NCBI RefSeq assembly: GCF_963678875.1
Contig: NZ_OY787456.1
Location: 372,001-436,000, forward strand
Length of the DNA: 64,000 nucleotides
Origin: an uncultured Hyphomonas sp.
Lineage (GTDB): Bacteria > Pseudomonadota > Alphaproteobacteria > Caulobacterales > Hyphomonadaceae
Direction: 5' to 3'
The stretch's first letter is position 1, and each line of letters begins with the position of its first letter. Both the position numbers and the translations under genes were made by a program. This document shows positions 9,739-17,831 of the stretch, piece after piece. The notes under the pieces are model-generated. The model saw nothing but the letters and a program-made list of their open reading frames with translations, made no database searches and was not told where the DNA came from.

Positions 9739-10137
9739 ATGTCTGACGCAGCGGAAGTCATCAACACCGTCCTGAACGAGGACGGGCGCTATATCCCGAA
9801 GTCGATCGAGCGTGACGAGCGCACCTCGCGCGGCCTGGTCCCCAAGCTGATGCGGGTGGTGGGAAAAATCCCCTTCGCGGACGACCTTGTGGCGGCCTGG
9901 TATGCGGCGCGGGACCCGCACACGCCGATGCGGGCCAAAGCCGTCCTGTTTGCGGCGGTGGCCTATTTCGTTACCCCGCTGGACATGCTTCCCGATTTCA
10001 TCACCGGGCTTGGCTTCACAGACGACGCGACCGTGCTGGCCACGGCGCTGGGCCTCGTCGGCATGCATGTGAAAGAAACCCACCGGACGGCTGCCCGGCG
10101 CCTGTTGCGGATGCCGGAACCGGTGAACGAAGACTAG
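9739..10137 (+). CDS. YkvA-family (DUF1232) protein
   Basis: The 132-residue protein has the DUF1232 core: YAARDPHTPMRAK, then AYFVTPLDMLPDFI and LGFTDDATVLATAL, which form a short membrane-associated hairpin. Its function is unknown. A perfect AGGAGG site precedes the ATG. It is followed after 24 bases by the lysoplasmalogenase-like gene and may be co-transcribed with it. Confidence 0.88.
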   Translation: MSDAAEVINTVLNEDGRYIPKSIERDERTSRGLVPKLMRVVGKIPFADDLVAAWYAARDPHTPMRAKAVLFAAVAYFVTPLDMLPDFITGLGFTDDATVLATALGLVGMHVKETHRTAARRLLRMPEPVNED

Positions 10138-10161
10138 AGTAAAAGTAGGGGAGGCCGACGG

Positions 10162-10833
10162 ATGGCCGGGGAAACTGCCGCGCTGGTGGGCGCGATCGTA
10201 TTGGGCGTTCTTTACTGGGTCGGCTGGTGCTGGCGCGAGGGCGGGGGACTGCCCGGCCTGATCTTGAAAACCGGTTCGACTGCGCTGCTGGCTGTTTTTG
10301 CCTACATGGCGGGCGGGCCATGGCTGCTGGTTGCGGGGCTTGCGCTCTCTTCAGCCGGGGACGCCTTCCTCGCGATGGACAGGCCGGGTGAGGACAAATG
10401 GCTGAAGCCCGGCATGGCGGCCTTCTTCCTGGCCCATGTCGCCTATGTCGCGCTGTTCTGGGCCCTGCCGCAGGCGGAGCGCAGCCTTCTGAATCTTGGT
10501 GCCCAGTTCGCGCTGGTCATAGGCGGGGTCGCGTTTGTCCGCTGGCTCGCGCCGTCCCTTGGGCCGATGCGGATTCCGGTCTTTGCCTACACGGCGATCA
10601 TCCTGGTGATGGGGGCCGCAGCGCTGCGCTTGCCGGCGCCCTTCCTGCTGGTGACGCTGGGCGCGGTGATGTTCGTCGCCTCGGACATGATCCTGTCGCT
10701 GCAACTGTTCACCCGGCCGGCCGGTGCGCCGAAACGGGTGGGTTCTTCCCTCGCTGTGTGGGGGCTCTATTTCTTCGGACAAGCCCTGATTGCCTGGGGC
10801 GGGGTCTATCCTTTCCTGCAACCAGCGGGCTAG
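10162..10833 (+). CDS. Lysoplasmalogenase / YhhN family membrane protein
   Basis: The 223-residue polytopic protein (about seven to eight helices) shows the YhhN/TMEM86 signature: LKTGSTALLAV, then SSAGDAFLAM and FFLAHVAYVALF. Animal TMEM86B hydrolyses lysoplasmalogen; bacterial members act on membrane lipids or are uncharacterised. The gene overlaps the convergent TauD gene by 4 bases at the stop codons, and no terminator lies between them. Confidence 0.85.
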   Translation: MAGETAALVGAIVLGVLYWVGWCWREGGGLPGLILKTGSTALLAVFAYMAGGPWLLVAGLALSSAGDAFLAMDRPGEDKWLKPGMAAFFLAHVAYVALFWALPQAERSLLNLGAQFALVIGGVAFVRWLAPSLGPMRIPVFAYTAIILVMGAAALRLPAPFLLVTLGAVMFVASDMILSLQLFTRPAGAPKRVGSSLAVWGLYFFGQALIAWGGVYPFLQPAG

Positions 10834-11666
10834 CGCGGACGGTCGCCGTCGACTGTGGCACGGCGCATGTGGCGGCGATGGCCGTGATAGTCGTTGAGGG
10901 CATAATGCCAGACGCAGCGATTGTCCCACATGGTCACATCGCCTTCCTGCCAGCGGACGCGGCACGTGTTGCGTTCTTCGCGCGAAAGATCGAACAGGTA
11001 GTTGAGCAGGGGGCGGCTTTCCTTCCGGCTCCAGCCGGCAAAGCGCAGCGTGAAGGCCGGGTTGATGAACAGGCCCTTGCGCCCGGTTTCCGGATGCGTG
11101 CGGATAACGGGGTGTTCGAATTCCGGCGCATCGGGCGCTGACTTGGCGTCCATGGACTGACGCACCGCGGCAGAATAGCCGTCGGCCCCATATTCCTTGC
11201 TGGCCGTATGAATGGCGGTCATGCCTTCCAGTGTTTTCTTCAGGCCGGGGGAGAGGCGGTCATAGGCGGCCTGCTGGTCGGCGAACAATGTGTCCCCGCC
11301 ATAGGGCGGCACTTCGAGCGCGTGCAGGATGGAGCCGAGGGCGGGCTCTTCCAGGAAACTCATGTCGGAATGCCAGCCGCCGCCGAAATTGGTCTTCTCA
11401 TCCGGCTCCTTGATGATTTCCAGCAGTTCCGGATGCCCATCCATGCCTTTCACATAAGGGTGGATGTTCAGCGTGCCGAAGCGGCGTGCGAACGCCTTGT
11501 GCTGGTCTGGTGTCATGCCCTGCTGGCCGCGCAGGACGATCACCTTGTGGTCGAGGAAGGCCTGATGGACCGCGTCGAATTCTGCGTTCGACAGGTCCTG
11601 CTTCAGGTCCACGCCATGGATTTCCGCGCCGAGGGTGCCTGTCAGCGGCTGGATGGTCATGCTCAT
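10830..11666 (-). CDS. TauD/TfdA-family Fe(II)/2-oxoglutarate dioxygenase
   Basis: The 278-residue protein contains the iron-binding facial triad: His99 and Asp101 in GGWHSD and distal His254 in WDNRCVWHYA, with the 2-oxoglutarate-binding arginine close to the C-terminus (HRRHMRR). The substrate (taurine, another sulfonate, or an aryloxyalkanoate) cannot be told from sequence. No sulfonate transporter is adjacent, which argues against a dedicated taurine operon. It is divergent from serC. Confidence 0.88.
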   Translation of the reverse strand: MSMTIQPLTGTLGAEIHGVDLKQDLSNAEFDAVHQAFLDHKVIVLRGQQGMTPDQHKAFARRFGTLNIHPYVKGMDGHPELLEIIKEPDEKTNFGGGWHSDMSFLEEPALGSILHALEVPPYGGDTLFADQQAAYDRLSPGLKKTLEGMTAIHTASKEYGADGYSAAVRQSMDAKSAPDAPEFEHPVIRTHPETGRKGLFINPAFTLRFAGWSRKESRPLLNYLFDLSREERNTCRVRWQEGDVTMWDNRCVWHYALNDYHGHRRHMRRATVDGDRPR

Positions 11667-11745
11667 GGGGTTCCTCCACTTTTTCGGCGCAGCTTAGCAG
11701 GTTGCGGCATGCGGTCACGCACTTAAGCGTCACAGAAAAGCCATT

Positions 11746-11835
11746 TGCGCGGGCCCCCGAAATATGAGACAGACGCGGCGGGCCAGCTCCCCCCAACGGG
11801 TGCCAGCCTATCTGTAAGGATAGGAGTACAAACAG
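11746..11835 (+). promoter_or_regulatory. Candidate serC leader RNA with SD-masking hairpin
   Basis: Immediately before serC, CCTATC (11807-11812) pairs with GATAGG (11819-11824) around a 6-base loop. The 3' arm overlaps the ribosome-binding site AGGAG (11822-11826). Upstream lies GGCCAGCTCCCCCC...GGGTGCCAGCC with a duplicated GCCAGC, which could form an alternative fold. A conserved 'serC' RNA motif is known before serC-serA operons in alphaproteobacteria; this has the right place and layout, but the match to the published consensus was not computed. Confidence 0.55.
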
Positions 11836-12999
11836 ATGACGACCGTCGCCAAACCCGGCGTGCTTCCCGCATGCCCGCATTTTTCCTCGGGCCCGACTGC
11901 AAAGCGCCCGGGATTTTCCCTCGAAAAACTGAACACTGCCGCCCTCGGCCGCTCGCACCGCTCCGCGGATGCGAAAAAGAAGCTGAAAGAGGCGATTGAG
12001 CGGACCAAGACCATTCTCGGCCTGCCGGAAGGCTATCGCGTGGCCATCGTGCCGGCGTCCGACACTGGCGCGGTTGAAATGTGCATGTGGTCCATGCTGG
12101 GCGCCAAGCCCGTCGACGTCTTCGCCTGGGAAAGCTTCGGGCAGGACTGGGTCACCGACGCGACCAAGCAGTTGAAGCTGGCTGACTGCAACACCTATGT
12201 CGGCGACTATGGCGAACTGCCGCCCTTCGAAAAGGCGCGCGACGATGCCGACATCATCTTCACCTGGAACGGCACCACATCCGGCGTCCGTGTCCTGAAC
12301 GCCGACTGGATCAAGCCGAACCCGGACCGCGTCGTGATCTGCGACGCGACCTCTGCTGCCTTTGCGCAGGATATCGAGTGGGAGAAGCTCGATGTGGTGA
12401 CTTATTCCTGGCAGAAAATCCTTGGCGGGGAAGCGGCCCACGGCATGCTGATCCTCAGCCCGAATGCCGTCAAACGCCTCGAATCCTACACGCCGGACCG
12501 TCCGCTGCCGAAACTTTTCCGCATGACCAAGGGCGGCAAGCTGAACGAAGACCTGTTCGAAGGTGCCACGATCAACACACCGTCCATGCTGTGTGTGGAA
12601 GACTATCTCCAGGCGCTGGATTGGTGCGAAACCCTTGGGGGCTGGAAAGGCCTGAAGGCCCGCTCCGACGAAAGCCTCGCCATTCTCACGGAATGGGAAG
12701 CGAAGACGGACTGGGTCGAGTTTCTTTGTCCGGATGCGGATCTCCGTTCCAATACCGGCGTCACGTTCCGGATCGCCGATCCCCGCGTCGCAGGGATGGA
12801 TGAAGCCGGCCAGCGTGCCTTCGTGAAAGCGATGATGAAGCGCCTCGAAAAGGAAAACGCCTGCTTTGACGCGGCCGGTTACGCAAAAGCCCCTCCGGGG
12901 CTGCGCATCTGGTGCGGCGGCACGGTGGAACCGTCCGATGTCGCCAAGCTCCTTCCGTGGCTCGACTGGGCCTTCGCTGAAGAAGCAGCCGCTCTCTAG
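11836..12999 (+). CDS. serC: Phosphoserine aminotransferase
   Basis: SerC makes 3-phosphoserine from 3-phosphohydroxypyruvate and glutamate, the second step of serine synthesis, and often also serves pyridoxal phosphate synthesis. The 387-residue protein is of the alphaproteobacterial type, with PLP-binding Lys194 in SYWQK-like TYSWQKILGGE and the HFSSGPTAKRPG N-terminus. It is the first gene of a serC-serA operon and is preceded by a probable regulatory leader that could mask its ribosome-binding site. Confidence 0.95.
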   Translation: MTTVAKPGVLPACPHFSSGPTAKRPGFSLEKLNTAALGRSHRSADAKKKLKEAIERTKTILGLPEGYRVAIVPASDTGAVEMCMWSMLGAKPVDVFAWESFGQDWVTDATKQLKLADCNTYVGDYGELPPFEKARDDADIIFTWNGTTSGVRVLNADWIKPNPDRVVICDATSAAFAQDIEWEKLDVVTYSWQKILGGEAAHGMLILSPNAVKRLESYTPDRPLPKLFRMTKGGKLNEDLFEGATINTPSMLCVEDYLQALDWCETLGGWKGLKARSDESLAILTEWEAKTDWVEFLCPDADLRSNTGVTFRIADPRVAGMDEAGQRAFVKAMMKRLEKENACFDAAGYAKAPPGLRIWCGGTVEPSDVAKLLPWLDWAFAEEAAAL

Positions 13000-13034
13000 C
13001 AACAAAACCTGCAAAGCGCGCCTTTACGCGCAAG

Positions 13035-13082
13035 GCGAAGGCGCAGCGGCGCGGGCGACATGCCCGCAACAGCCGCGAGCAA
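13035..13082. repeat. Dispersed hairpin repeat, copy 2
   Basis: This element has the same 16-bp left end and 11-bp right end as the copy at 8839. The inner stem is GCGGGC-gacat-GCCCGC, different in sequence from copy 1 yet still paired. It lies between serC and serA. Confidence 0.6.
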
Positions 13083-13094
13083 AGGAAAAGTCAA

Positions 13095-14690
13095 ATGCCT
13101 AAAGTCCTTATCGGAGACAAACTCTCCCCCGCCGCCGTGGAAATCTTCCATGCCCGCGGCATTGAAACGGTCACCAAGACCGGTCTGAATACGGAAGAAC
13201 TGATCGCGGAGATCCCGGAATATGATGGCCTTGTCGTCCGTTCGGCCTGCAAGCCGAATGCAGATGTCATGGCGGCCGCAACGAACCTGAAAGTCATCGG
13301 CCGGGCCGGTATCGGCGTCGACAATATCGACATCAAGGCGGCAACCGCCAAAGGCGTCGTGGTCATGAACACGCCGTTCGGCAACGCCATCACGACGGCC
13401 GAGCATGCCATTGCGCTGATGTTTGCAGCGGCACGTCAGATCCCCGCCGCCAACGCCGAAACGCAGGACGGCAAATGGCCGAAATCCGGCTATATGGGGA
13501 CCGAGGTTTCCTACAAGACGCTTGGTCTGATCGGTTGCGGGAATATCGGCAGCCGCGTTGCCGAGCGTGCCATCGGCCTGAAGATGAAGGTTGCGGCTTA
13601 TGATCCGTTCCTGACGGAAGAGCGCGCAGTGGAGCTCGGCGTGGAGAAGGTCGAGCTGGACGAACTGCTCAAGCGGGCGGACATCATCACCCTGCACGTT
13701 CCGCTGACGGAGCAGACGAAGAATGTTCTCAGCCGTGAGAACCTGCAGAAGACCAAGCCGGGCCTGATCCTCGTCAACTGCGCCCGTGGCGGCCTGGTCG
13801 ATGAAGCGGCCGTGAAAGACCTGCTGGAAAGCGGGCACATCAAGGCCGCTGCCTTCGACGTGTTCGCGGTTGAGCCAGCCAAGGAAAACATCCTGTTTGG
13901 CACACCGAACTTCATCGCCACGCCGCACCTCGGTGCAGCGACGTCTGAAGCGCAGGAAAATGTTGCCTTGCAGGTGGCCGAGCAGATGTCGGACTATCTC
14001 CTCTCCGGCGCTGTCACCAACGCCCTCAACATGCCGTCCATCACGGCCGAGGAAGCCCCGCGCATCAAGCCCTTCGCGACGCTGGCGGAGAAGCTGGGAT
14101 CGTTCGCCGGCCAGATCTCCGACTTCGGCTATGACGAGGTCGTCATCGAGTATGAAGGTGAAGTCGCAGAGCTTAACCGCAAGCCGATGACGGCAGCGCT
14201 GCTTGCCGGACTGCTGCGGGCTTCGCGTGGGGACGTGAACATGGTCTCGGCCCCGGCGCTCCTCGCCGACAGCGGTGTAAAACTCACCGAAACCAAGACC
14301 GAGGACAGCCCTGTCTATGACAGCCTGATCCGTATCAAGGTGAAGACCAAGGCGACCCAGAACGCCCCGGAAGGCGGCTGGCGCACGCTGGCCGGAACGC
14401 TGATCGCCGGCAAGCCGCGCATCGTCGAGGTGAAGGGCATGGCGCTGGAGGGCGATTTCGCCCCGGTCATGCTCTACGTGAACAATCTCGACCAGCCGGG
14501 CTTCATTGGTGCGCTGGGCCAGATGCTGGGTGAAGAGCAGATCAATATCGCCACCTTCCACCTTGGCCGCACGACCGCGGGGGATGAGGCAATTGCCCTG
14601 ATCGGGATTGATTCCACCCCGAGCGGCGGCCTCGTCGAAAAGCTGAACGCCCTGCCGCAGGTCCGCTACGCCAAGGTGCTGACCTTCTGA
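13095..14690 (+). CDS. serA: D-3-phosphoglycerate dehydrogenase
   Basis: SerA oxidises 3-phosphoglycerate to 3-phosphohydroxypyruvate with NAD, the first step of serine synthesis. The 531-residue protein is the long type: substrate domain, Rossmann domain with GCGNIGSRVAERA, catalytic Arg in NCARGGLVDE and His in TPHLGAAT, an intervening domain, and a C-terminal ACT domain (from about residue 455, NLDQPGFIGALGQML) that usually gives serine feedback control. It sits 95 bases after serC with the hairpin repeat in between. Confidence 0.96.
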   Translation: MPKVLIGDKLSPAAVEIFHARGIETVTKTGLNTEELIAEIPEYDGLVVRSACKPNADVMAAATNLKVIGRAGIGVDNIDIKAATAKGVVVMNTPFGNAITTAEHAIALMFAAARQIPAANAETQDGKWPKSGYMGTEVSYKTLGLIGCGNIGSRVAERAIGLKMKVAAYDPFLTEERAVELGVEKVELDELLKRADIITLHVPLTEQTKNVLSRENLQKTKPGLILVNCARGGLVDEAAVKDLLESGHIKAAAFDVFAVEPAKENILFGTPNFIATPHLGAATSEAQENVALQVAEQMSDYLLSGAVTNALNMPSITAEEAPRIKPFATLAEKLGSFAGQISDFGYDEVVIEYEGEVAELNRKPMTAALLAGLLRASRGDVNMVSAPALLADSGVKLTETKTEDSPVYDSLIRIKVKTKATQNAPEGGWRTLAGTLIAGKPRIVEVKGMALEGDFAPVMLYVNNLDQPGFIGALGQMLGEEQINIATFHLGRTTAGDEAIALIGIDSTPSGGLVEKLNALPQVRYAKVLTF

Positions 14691-14727
14691 GGGATTTGAG
14701 GCTCAAGGTCTGATTCTTTTCTGAAAG

Positions 14728-14756
14728 CGGGCGGCCCCTCCGGGTCGCCCGTTTTC
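14728..14756 (+). terminator. Terminator of serC-serA
   Basis: CGGGCGGCCC pairs with GGGTCGCCCG (one internal mismatch) over a short loop and is followed by TTTTCC. It lies about 38 bases past the serA stop codon. Confidence 0.8.
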
Positions 14757-14883
14757 CATTTGGAGTAGGGCGAGCGATGGGGTTTGGTTACTTCCCCCTG
14801 CAATTTCCCGTGAGTGTGGCGGTTCACGCTTGACGGGCGAGTGCGGACATCCTTTCTCGCCTGTAATGTTTCATGGAGATTCG

Positions 14884-15462
14884 ATGCGCCGTTACCTTCT
14901 TGCCAGCCTCGCCGCTGCGACCTCGTTCGCCGGTTCCGCCTCCGCCGACCTCGTCAGCGAGATCCGTCTCGGCGTCATGCAGGAGAATGTCTGCGTGCTC
15001 GATTGCGACAATGCCAACAAGGAACCGGGCCAGAGCCTCAATGGCGATATCCTCTTCAATTCTCCGGATTTTCTGAGCTTCATCTGGAGCCCGAAGCCTT
15101 ATGTCATGGGCAGCGCCAACTTTCAGGGCGAGACGAGCTTCGGCGGCGTCGGGCTGCACTGGTCGTTCCCGATTGCGAAGCGCTGGCAGTTCGAGCCGAG
15201 TTTCGGCTATGTGATCCATGATGGCGAACTGGCGAGCCCCTATCCGGATGGCGACCCGCGCAGCCTGGCGTTCACGGAAGAGCACGTGTTGCTCGGATCT
15301 CGTGACCTGTTCCGCACCACTTTCGGCCTGCACCATGACATCAACGAGACTTGGGGCGTGGAAGTGATGTACGAGCATCTGAGCCACGGTCAGGTGCTCG
15401 GCAATGGCCGTAATCAGGGCCTCGACAATGTCGGCGTGCGCGTCAGCTACAGTTTCGAATAG
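14884..15462 (+). CDS. PagL-like lipid A 3-O-deacylase (acyloxyacyl hydrolase family)
   Basis: The ATG at 14884 gives a 192-residue protein with a typical signal peptide (MRRYLLASLAAATSFAGSASA). The mature part has alternating beta-barrel strands. YEHLSHGQ carries the His-Ser pair of PagL-type (PF09411) enzymes, and the C-terminus GVRVSYSFE ends in the aromatic residue expected of outer-membrane barrels. Known members remove the 3-O acyl chain of lipid A in the outer membrane. It is transcribed alone between serA and purA. Confidence 0.8.
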   Translation: MRRYLLASLAAATSFAGSASADLVSEIRLGVMQENVCVLDCDNANKEPGQSLNGDILFNSPDFLSFIWSPKPYVMGSANFQGETSFGGVGLHWSFPIAKRWQFEPSFGYVIHDGELASPYPDGDPRSLAFTEEHVLLGSRDLFRTTFGLHHDINETWGVEVMYEHLSHGQVLGNGRNQGLDNVGVRVSYSFE

Positions 15463-15537
15463 GTGCGCGGCCAAAGGCCACTTGCTTTTCTGCTCTGAAT
15501 CCTGCCCTTGTCGCCGCGGACTGAACAGGAGCGGCAC

Positions 15538-16830
15538 ATGGCTGGAGTCGTAGTCGTAGGCGCCCAGTGGGGCGATGAGGGCAAGGGCAAGATCGTCGAC
15601 TGGCTTTCCAGCCGGGCAGACGTGGTTGTCCGCTTCCAGGGCGGGCACAATGCCGGCCACACGCTGGTTATCGACGGCAAGGTTTTCAAGCTGGCCCTGC
15701 TGCCGTCCGGCCTCGTGCGCGGCGGCAAGCTCTCTGTCATTGGTAATGGCGTCGTCGTCGATCCCTGGCACATGCTGACCGAGATCGAGGGCATTCAGGG
15801 GCAGGGGGTCGAAGTGTCTCCTGAGTCGCTGGTCCTCGCCGACAATGCCGCCCTGATCCTGCCCTGGCACAAGGACATTGATGCCGCCCGCGAGGGCGCG
15901 CTGGGCGCGGCGCAGATCGGTACCACCAAGCGCGGTATCGGCCCGGCCTATGAAGACCGCGTCGGCCGCCGCGCCATCCGCGTGGCAGACCTTGCAGACC
16001 CGGCCGCCCTCGACATGAAGATCGAACGCCTGCTGGCCCATCACCGGCCGCTGCGAGCAGGGCTCGACCTGCCGGAGCCGGACGGCGCGCAGCTGAAGGC
16101 GGACCTCCTGGAGATCGCCCCGAAAATCCTGGCTTATGCCCAGCCGGTCTGGAAGCTGCTGGACGAGCAGGTGAAGGCTGGAAAGCGCATCCTGTTCGAA
16201 GGCGCACAGGGCGTGATGCTGGACGTCGACCATGGCACCTATCCATTCGTGACGTCGTCCAACGTCGTCGCAGGCAACGCCTCGGCCGGTTCGGGCGTGG
16301 GGCCGGGCGCAATCTCCTACGTGCTGGGGCTCGCCAAGGCTTACACCACCCGCGTGGGTGCGGGTCCGTTCCCCACGGAACAGGACAATGAAATCGGCGA
16401 ACGTCTTGGCACGGTTGGCCGCGAAGTCGGCGTGAATACCGGCCGGGCCCGCCGTTGCGGCTGGTTCGACAGCGTTATGGTGCGCCAGGCCTGCGCGACG
16501 TCCGGCGTCAACGGGCTCGCGCTGACCAAGCTCGACGTGCTGGACGGGTTCGACGAGATCAAGGTCTGTGTGGCTTACAAGCTAAACGGGCAGGAAATCG
16601 ATTATTACCCGGCCGGCCTGACGGATCAGGCGGCGGTCGAGCCGATTTATGAAACCATGCCGGGCTGGAAAGGCTCGACGGCGGGTGCCCGGTCCTGGGC
16701 AGACCTGCCGGCCGAAGCGGTGAAATATGTCCGGCGGCTCGAAGAACTGGTCGGCAAGCCTTGCGCCCTCGTTTCAACAAGCCCGGAACGCGAGGACGTG
16801 ATCCTGATGCGCGACCCGTTCGAGGGCTGA
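15538..16830 (+). CDS. purA: Adenylosuccinate synthetase
   Basis: PurA joins IMP and aspartate with GTP to form adenylosuccinate on the way to AMP. The 430-residue length is normal. The N-terminal GTP loop QWGDEGKGK, the catalytic GGHNAGHT motif and the C-terminal TSPER base-recognition region are all present. The start at 15538 is favoured over a GTG/ATG 30 bases upstream because AGGAG lies directly before it and MAGVVVVGAQWG is the usual beginning. Confidence 0.97.
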   Translation: MAGVVVVGAQWGDEGKGKIVDWLSSRADVVVRFQGGHNAGHTLVIDGKVFKLALLPSGLVRGGKLSVIGNGVVVDPWHMLTEIEGIQGQGVEVSPESLVLADNAALILPWHKDIDAAREGALGAAQIGTTKRGIGPAYEDRVGRRAIRVADLADPAALDMKIERLLAHHRPLRAGLDLPEPDGAQLKADLLEIAPKILAYAQPVWKLLDEQVKAGKRILFEGAQGVMLDVDHGTYPFVTSSNVVAGNASAGSGVGPGAISYVLGLAKAYTTRVGAGPFPTEQDNEIGERLGTVGREVGVNTGRARRCGWFDSVMVRQACATSGVNGLALTKLDVLDGFDEIKVCVAYKLNGQEIDYYPAGLTDQAAVEPIYETMPGWKGSTAGARSWADLPAEAVKYVRRLEELVGKPCALVSTSPEREDVILMRDPFEG

Positions 16831-16925
16831 TGGTTTTAGCCGGTCTGAAAATCTCGTAATGTGATTGTCCGGAACATGAACGGTCGGTGGCCGTTGGTCC
16901 TGTATAGCAATGCAGGAGATTATTC

Positions 16926-17372
16926 ATGTCTACCGATATTCAGAACAAGCAGATCGACGCCCTGAACGACATCACCAAAGTCCTGATCGACTCGAAGCAG
17001 GGGTATGAGAAGGCGTATGAAATGGTCGATGACAATTTCTCGCTGAAGCCGCAATTCCTGCACCGTGCACAGGAGCGGGGTCAGCTGATCGACCGCTTCC
17101 AGTCCCAGGTCCGTACGCTCGGTGGTGAGCCCCAAAAGGATGGCGGCGTGCTGGGTGAGGCCCATCGCGGCTGGATGCAGTTCACATCGCTCTTCCAGAA
17201 AGATCAGAAGGCCGCGCTCGAGGCGATTGACGATGGTGAAGATTATCTCGCCGAGCAGGTCGAGCAGCGTCTGAAGCGTGATGACATCCACGGCGAAGTC
17301 CGTACGCTTCTGACGAAGGCACACCAGAGCGCGCGTAATGGTGAGTGTTTCGCAGAGGCACTGACTGACTAA
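16926..17372 (+). CDS. DUF2383 / PA2169-family four-helix protein
   Basis: The 148-residue protein is all-helical and begins with a helix containing IDALNDITKVLIDSKQGYEKA, the hallmark of PA2169-type DUF2383 proteins, which adopt a ferritin-like four-helix bundle. Members are often stress-induced; the biochemical role is unknown. AGGAG precedes the ATG. The gene stands alone and ends at a strong terminator. Confidence 0.85.
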   Translation: MSTDIQNKQIDALNDITKVLIDSKQGYEKAYEMVDDNFSLKPQFLHRAQERGQLIDRFQSQVRTLGGEPQKDGGVLGEAHRGWMQFTSLFQKDQKAALEAIDDGEDYLAEQVEQRLKRDDIHGEVRTLLTKAHQSARNGECFAEALTD

Positions 17373-17405
17373 TCGCGTAGCCGCTACAATGGCTGCTGAA
17401 CATCA

Positions 17406-17440
17406 AAGCGCCAGTCCTCGGTCGAGGGCTGGCGCTTTTA
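17406..17440. terminator. Bidirectional terminator after the DUF2383 gene
   Basis: AAGCGCCAGTCCTCG pairs with CGAGGGCTGGCGCTT (one mismatch) over a two-base loop and continues into TTTT on the plus strand. It lies between two convergent transcripts. Confidence 0.9.
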
Positions 17441-17472
17441 AGTGTGCAGGACAGGTAGCGACTGGCTTGCAG

Positions 17473-17829
17473 TCAGCGATAGGCGGCAATTGCCTGGCTG
17501 ATCTCGCCATCCTCATTGAACAGGAATGTCTCCGCGACGCTTTGTTCGCGGTGGTTTGTATAGAGAATGGTTATCGCGTCAGAGCTGACGAGAATGTCGT
17601 CCAATGCGAAGAAGAGGTTGGGGCCCTTGGCAAGGGCCTCCGTCCAATAGGTCTGCAGGGCCTTCTTACCGCGGACGGTGGTCGCGTCATTTCCCATGAC
17701 CAGCGCGATGCGCGGGCTGTGGAAGACGACGTCGTCGGCATAGTGCGACAGGATACGGTCGATATCCCTGTCGTTCCATGCCGACAGCCAGTCAGTGGCA
17801 AATGTTTCCGCAAAAGCGCGGCTCAGCAT
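17473..17829 (-). CDS. NTF2-like / SnoaL-like protein
   Basis: The 118-residue protein has the cone-shaped NTF2 fold pattern: FATDWLSAWNDRDIDRILSHYADDVVFHSP, then a YWTEAL helix and alternating strands. It may be a small isomerase, hydratase or ligand-binding protein. It begins two bases after the ccr stop codon and is therefore almost certainly in one operon with it. No catalytic His/Asp dyad can be assigned with confidence. Confidence 0.75.
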   Translation of the reverse strand: MLSRAFAETFATDWLSAWNDRDIDRILSHYADDVVFHSPRIALVMGNDATTVRGKKALQTYWTEALAKGPNLFFALDDILVSSDAITILYTNHREQSVAETFLFNEDGEISQAIAAYR

Positions 17830-17831
17830 GA

